This document shows positions 60,074 through 64,000 of a stretch of 64,000 bases of DNA, in pieces. The stretch comes from Cacajao melanocephalus. Taxonomy: Eukaryota > Chordata > Mammalia > Primates > Pitheciidae. The position numbers were made by a program, and so were the translations under genes. The stretch is taken from the NCBI GenBank assembly GCA_963573385.1, contig CAUYLG010076679.1:24110-88109 (forward strand), written 5' to 3'. The notes under the pieces are model-generated. The model ran no database searches. It saw only the letters and a program-made list of their open reading frames with translations, and was not told where the DNA came from. Position 1 is the stretch's first letter; each line of letters opens with the position of its first letter.

Positions 60074-60799
60074 ATGAGGAGCTCCATCAAGATGGCCAAA
60101 CAGGAAAAGCTCCAGAGCACAGTTCCCAGTGAGAGCGATGCAGAGGGTGAGTGATTGCTGCATTTCTAACTGAGGTACCAGGTGCATCTCAATGGGACTG
60201 CTTGGACAGGGGGTGCAGCCCAATGAGGGAGAGCTGAGGCAGGGTGGAGTGCAGCCTCACCTGGGAAGTGCAGCAGACTGGAGGACCCTGTCTCCTACCA
60301 AATGGAGGCTATCAGGGGCTTTTCCAGCCATTCCGGCACTCCGGTTCCGGCACTCCGGTTGAGACACTGCACTTCTCCCCCTGCAGTCTTTACGGCCCAT
60401 AGACTAGGAGATTCCCACCAGCCAACAAGCACTGCGGATGGCTGTTTTAACTGATGCCTGGAACACCTGCAAGACAGAGCGACACATTCCCCTGAAAAAG
60501 AGGGGGGCTGAAGTCAGGGAGCCAGATGATCTATCTTGGCAGGTCCCACCCACACAAAGACCAGAAATCTGAAATGCACTGGCTTGAGAGTTTTGCAGCC
60601 AGCACAGCAGTATGAGCTTGAAGTGAAATGGTCGAGCTCCATAGGGTGAACAGCATCCACCATTAATGAGGCAGTCCGCGATTACTGAGGCAGTCTGCCA
60701 TACTGAGGCAGTTTTGACCTTACCTGTGTAAAAATTGCAAGGAGGTTTACACAGCAGCTAGACAGAGCCCGCAGCAGCTCAGCAATGCCTCTGCAGACA

Positions 60800-60966
60800 G
60801 AAACCAGCAAAAAAAGGATGAAATCACCAAAAACCAGAATGCTTCTCCTCCTCCAAGGGATCACAACTCCTCATCAGTAAGGGAACAAAACTGGATGGAG
60901 AATGAGTTTGATGAATTGACAGAAGCAGGCTTCAGAAGGTGGGTAATAACAAACTTCTCTGAGCTC
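60800..60966 (+). repeat. ORF1 segment duplicated into the 5' UTR
   Basis: GAAACCAGCAAAA...GATGAAATCACCAAAAA to ATGAATTGACAGAAGCAGGC and TTCAGAAGGTGGGTAATAAC matches 61256-61417 of the same element with few differences. In the L1 at 46315, 5' UTR sequence (46540-46850 equivalent) occupies this place. The exit joint lies at a shared GAGCT(CT) word. Confidence 0.92.
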
Positions 60967-61248
60967 TGACTGATATCTGGGGGTACCCTTCTGGGATGAA
61001 GATACCAGAAGAAGGAACAGGCAGCAACCCTTACTGTTCTGCAGCCGCCAGTGGTGATTCCTAGGAAAGCAGGGTCTGGGGTGGACCTCCAGCAGTCCCA
61101 CAGCAGAGAGGCCTGACTGTTAGAAGGAAAACTAAAAAACAGAAAGAAATAGTTCAACATCAACAGCATCAACAGAAAGGATGTCCACTCAGAGACCTCA
61201 ACTGAACGTGACCAACTTCAAAGACCAAAGGTAGACAAATCCATGAAG

Positions 61249-61717
61249 ATGGGAAGAAACCAGCACAAAAAGGATGAAATCACCAAAAATCACAATGTCT
61301 CCTCTCCTTCAAGGGATCACAACTCACCAGCAAGAAAACAAAACTGGATGGAGAATGACTTTGATGAATTGACAGAAGCAGGCTTCAGAAGGTGGGTAAT
61401 AACAACTTCTCTGAACTAAAGGAACATGTCCTAACCCAATGCAAAGAAACTAAGAACCTTGAAAACAGGTTAGACGAAATGCTAACTAGAATAACCAACT
61501 TAGAGAAGAATATAAACGACCTGATGGAGCTGAAAAACACAGCACGAGAACTTCGCAAAGCTTACACAAGTTTCAGTAGCTGAATCAATCAAGCAGAAGA
61601 AAGAATATAAGAGATTAAAGACCAACTCAAAGAAGTAAAACAAGAAAGCAAGATTAGAGAAAAAAGAGTGAAAAGAAATGAACAAACCCTCCAAAAAATA
61701 AAGGATTATTTGAAAAG
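61249..61717 (+). pseudogene. L1 ORF1 pseudogene, 3' two-thirds deleted
   Basis: ATG at 61249 (GAAGATGGGAAGAAACC). The basic N-terminus is frameshifted; the coiled coil is open at 61392-61583 (LENRLDEMLTRITNLEKNIN) and ends at a TGA. After about 61717 the sequence switches to ORF2. The RNA-recognition and C-terminal domains are absent: about 640 bp present in the L1 at 47612-48250 are missing. Confidence 0.93.
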
Positions 61718-64000
61718 AACAATATTAACCTTAAATGTAAATGGGCTAAATGCCCCAATCAAAAGACACAGAGTGGCAAGTTAAGACCCATTGGTGTGCT
61801 ATATTCAGGAGACCCATCTCAGGTGCAAAGACACAAACAGACTCAAAATAAAGGGATGGAGGAAGACTCACCAAGAATATGGAGGGCAAAAAAAAAGCAA
61901 GGGTTGCATTCCTAGTCTCTGATAAAATGGACTTTAAACCAACAAAGATCAAAAGAGACAAAGAAGGGCATTACATAATGGTAAAGGGATCTACGCAACA
62001 AGAAGAACTAACTATCCTAAATATATATGCACCCAATACAGGAGCACCCAGATACATTAAGCAAGTTCTTAACAACCCACAAAGAGACTGAGACTCCCAC
62101 ATAATAATAGTGGGAGACTTTAACACTCCACTGTCAATATTAGATCAATGAGACATAAAATTAACAAGGATATCCAGGACTTGAACTCAGATCTAGACCA
62201 AGCAGACCTAATAGACATCTACAGAACTCTCCACCCTAAATCCACAGAATATACATTCTTCTCAGTACCACATTGCACTTACCCTAAAATTGACCACATA
62301 ATTGGAAGTAAATCACTTATCAGCAAATGCAAAAGAACAGAAATCATAACAACCAGTCTCTCAGACCATAGTGCAATCAAATTAGAACTCAGGATTAAGA
62401 AACTCATTCAAAACCACACAACTATATGAAAACTGAACAACCTGCTCCTGAATGACTACTGGATAAATAATGAAATAAAGGCAGAAATAAGAATGTACTT
62501 CAAAACTAATGAGAATGAAGATACAATGTACCAGAATCTCTGGGACACATTTAAAGCAGTGTCTAGAGGAAAATTCATAGCACCAAATGTCCAAATGAGA
62601 AGCAAGGAAAGATCTAAAATCGACACCCTATCATCATGATTAAAAGAACTAGAGGAGCAAGATCAAACAAATTCAAAGCTAGCAGAAGACAAGAAATAAC
62701 TAACATCAGAGCAGAACTGAAGGAGATAGAAACACAAAAAAAAAAACCTTCAAAAAAGTCAATAAATCCAGTAGCTGGTTTATTGAAAAGATCAACAAAA
62801 AAACCATTTTTTGATAATCAACTAGACAGATTAGTAAAAAAGAAAAGAGAGAGAATCTAATAGATGCAATAAAAAATGATAAAGGGGATATCACCTCTGA
62901 TCCCACAGAAATACAAACTACTATCAGAGATTACTACAAACAACTCTATGCACATAAACCAGTAAATCCAGAAGAAATGGATAAATTCCTGGACACTTCC
63001 ACCCTCCCAAGACTAAACCAGGAAGAAGTTGAATCCCTGAATGGAACCATATAACAAGATCTGAGGTTGAGGCAGCAGTTAATAGCCTACCAACCAAAAA
63101 ATTCCAGGTCCAGCTGGGTTCACAGCCAAATTCTACCAGATGTACAAAAATTAACTGGTACCATTCCTTCTGAAATTATTCCAAACAAAAGAAAAGGAAG
63201 GAATCCTCTCTAACTCATTTTAGGAGACCAACATCACCCTGATACAAAAACCTGGCAAAGATACAACTAAAAAAGAAAATTTCAAACCAATATCTATGAG
63301 GAACGTCATGCAAAAATCTCTAATAAAATACTGGCAAACCAAATGCAATAGCCCATCAAAAAGCTTAGCCATCACAGTCAAGTAGGCTTCATCCCAGGAA
63401 TGGAAGGCTGATTATGTAAATCTATAAATGTAATCCATCACATAAACAGAACCAAAGACAAAAACCACATGATTTTCTCAATAGATGTGGAGAAGGCCTT
63501 TGACAAAATTCAACAACACTTTATGCTAAAAACTCTTAATAAACTAGGTATTGATGGAACATATGGCAAAATAATAAAAGCTATTTATGACAAACCCACA
63601 GCCAAGATCATACTAAATGGGCAAAAACTGGAAGCATTTCCTTTAAAAACTGGCATTAGACAAGGGTGCCCTTTCTCACCATTCCTACTCAACATAGCAT
63701 TAGAAGTTCTAGCCAGAGCAATCAGGCAAGAAAAAGAAATAAAGGGTATTCAATTAGGAAAGGAGGAAGTCAAATTGTCTTATTTACAGACGACATGATT
63801 GTATATTTAGAAGAACCCATCATCTCAGCCCAAAATCTCCTTAAGATGATATGCAACTTCAGCAAAGTGTCAGGATACAAAATCAATGTGCAAAAATCGC
63901 AAACATTCCTATATATTAACAACAGACAAACAGAGAGACAAATAATGAGTGAACTCTCATTCACAATTGCTACAAAGAGAATAAAATGCCTAGGAATGCA
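61718..64000 (+). pseudogene. L1 ORF2 pseudogene, partial
   Basis: The first codons including the ATG are deleted. Endonuclease pieces are at 61879-62091 (PNTGAPRYIKQVL) and 62148-62429 (SLSDHSAIKLELRIKKL), with GDFNT encoded near 62113 and a stop soon after. RT palm at 63469-63798 includes [10 protein letters not shown] and [12 protein letters not shown] 1-bp loss near 63780 breaks the frame just before the catalytic box, which reads FTDD at 63783-63794 (FADD expected). Both catalytic aspartates are kept but out of frame. The thumb and C-terminus lie beyond the window. Confidence 0.94.

Larger units (their letters stand above)
60074..64000 (+). mobile_element. Rearranged L1P retrotransposon, runs off window
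   Basis: It starts with a genuine L1 head (GAGGAGCTCCATCAAGATGG) and has a 5' UTR (to 61248), an ORF1 start, then jumps to ORF2 at about 61717, and is still in the RT region at 64000. Oddities: an ORF1 segment duplicated in the 5' UTR (60800-60966), a 14-bp tandem duplication TTCCGGCACTCCGG at 60331-60358, and loss of most of ORF1. The 3' end and TSD are not visible. Confidence 0.93.

Overview
This window is primate, very probably human, nuclear DNA with no intact protein-coding gene. The evidence is the repeat content: Alu elements of several ages with poly-A tails and target-site duplications (TSDs), primate L1 (L1P-type) copies, THE1/MST/MLT1 LTRs, plus older mammalian MIR, L2, L1M, hAT-Charlie-like and Tigger-like elements. 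Base composition is AT-rich and CpG is scarce. No reading frame is long, conserved in structure or flanked by splice sites in a way that supports a gene. The window is a gene desert or the inside of a very long intron. Family names come from recalled consensus features; I could not run RepeatMasker, so subfamily calls are provisional.

Layout. 1-14 kb is mostly unclassified AT-rich sequence with an L1M scrap, two antisense Alus, MIR/L2 pieces, a polypurine tract and one clean solitary LTR (11743-12335). 14-16.9 kb is a nested stack of MaLR LTR, L1 3' UTR, THE1 LTR and a broken Alu, then a full Alu with a perfect TSD and an L1M tail. 17-21 kb holds unique sequence, MIR/L2, a CA repeat and another LTR. 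21.5-24.2 kb is an L1 5' half joined head-on to an antisense L1 ORF2 end. 25.9-32.1 kb is almost entirely antisense ancient L1, broken by a Tigger-like transposon, an MST LTR and an unassigned insertion. 32-34.3 kb has a short L1 tail and two antisense Alus. 34.3-46 kb has the largest low-repeat stretches, including a possible regulatory block near 40.0-41.4 kb, plus L2, hAT, MLT1 and L1M pieces. 46.3-52.3 kb is a nearly full-length, dead L1 with a 16-bp TSD. 52.3-58 kb is mostly unique. 57.85-58.46 kb is a hAT element carrying an MST LTR. 59-64 kb has L1 5' UTR sequence and a second, rearranged L1 running off the end of the window.

Nothing here works together as a pathway or operon. The coding potential is that of decayed retrotransposons: L1 ORF1 and ORF2 pseudogenes and an ERV pol remnant.

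The most interesting structure is not a gene. Several near-perfect fold-back palindromes occur where a repeat consensus or simple sequence would not predict them: two abutting ones at 1361-1474, one inside an Alu at 6797-6831, one inside an L1 5' UTR at 46474-46523, and a looser one at 52671-52741. They look like footprints of short template-switch mutations. A second L1 carries a piece of its own ORF1 pasted into its 5' UTR. These are testable by comparative alignment.
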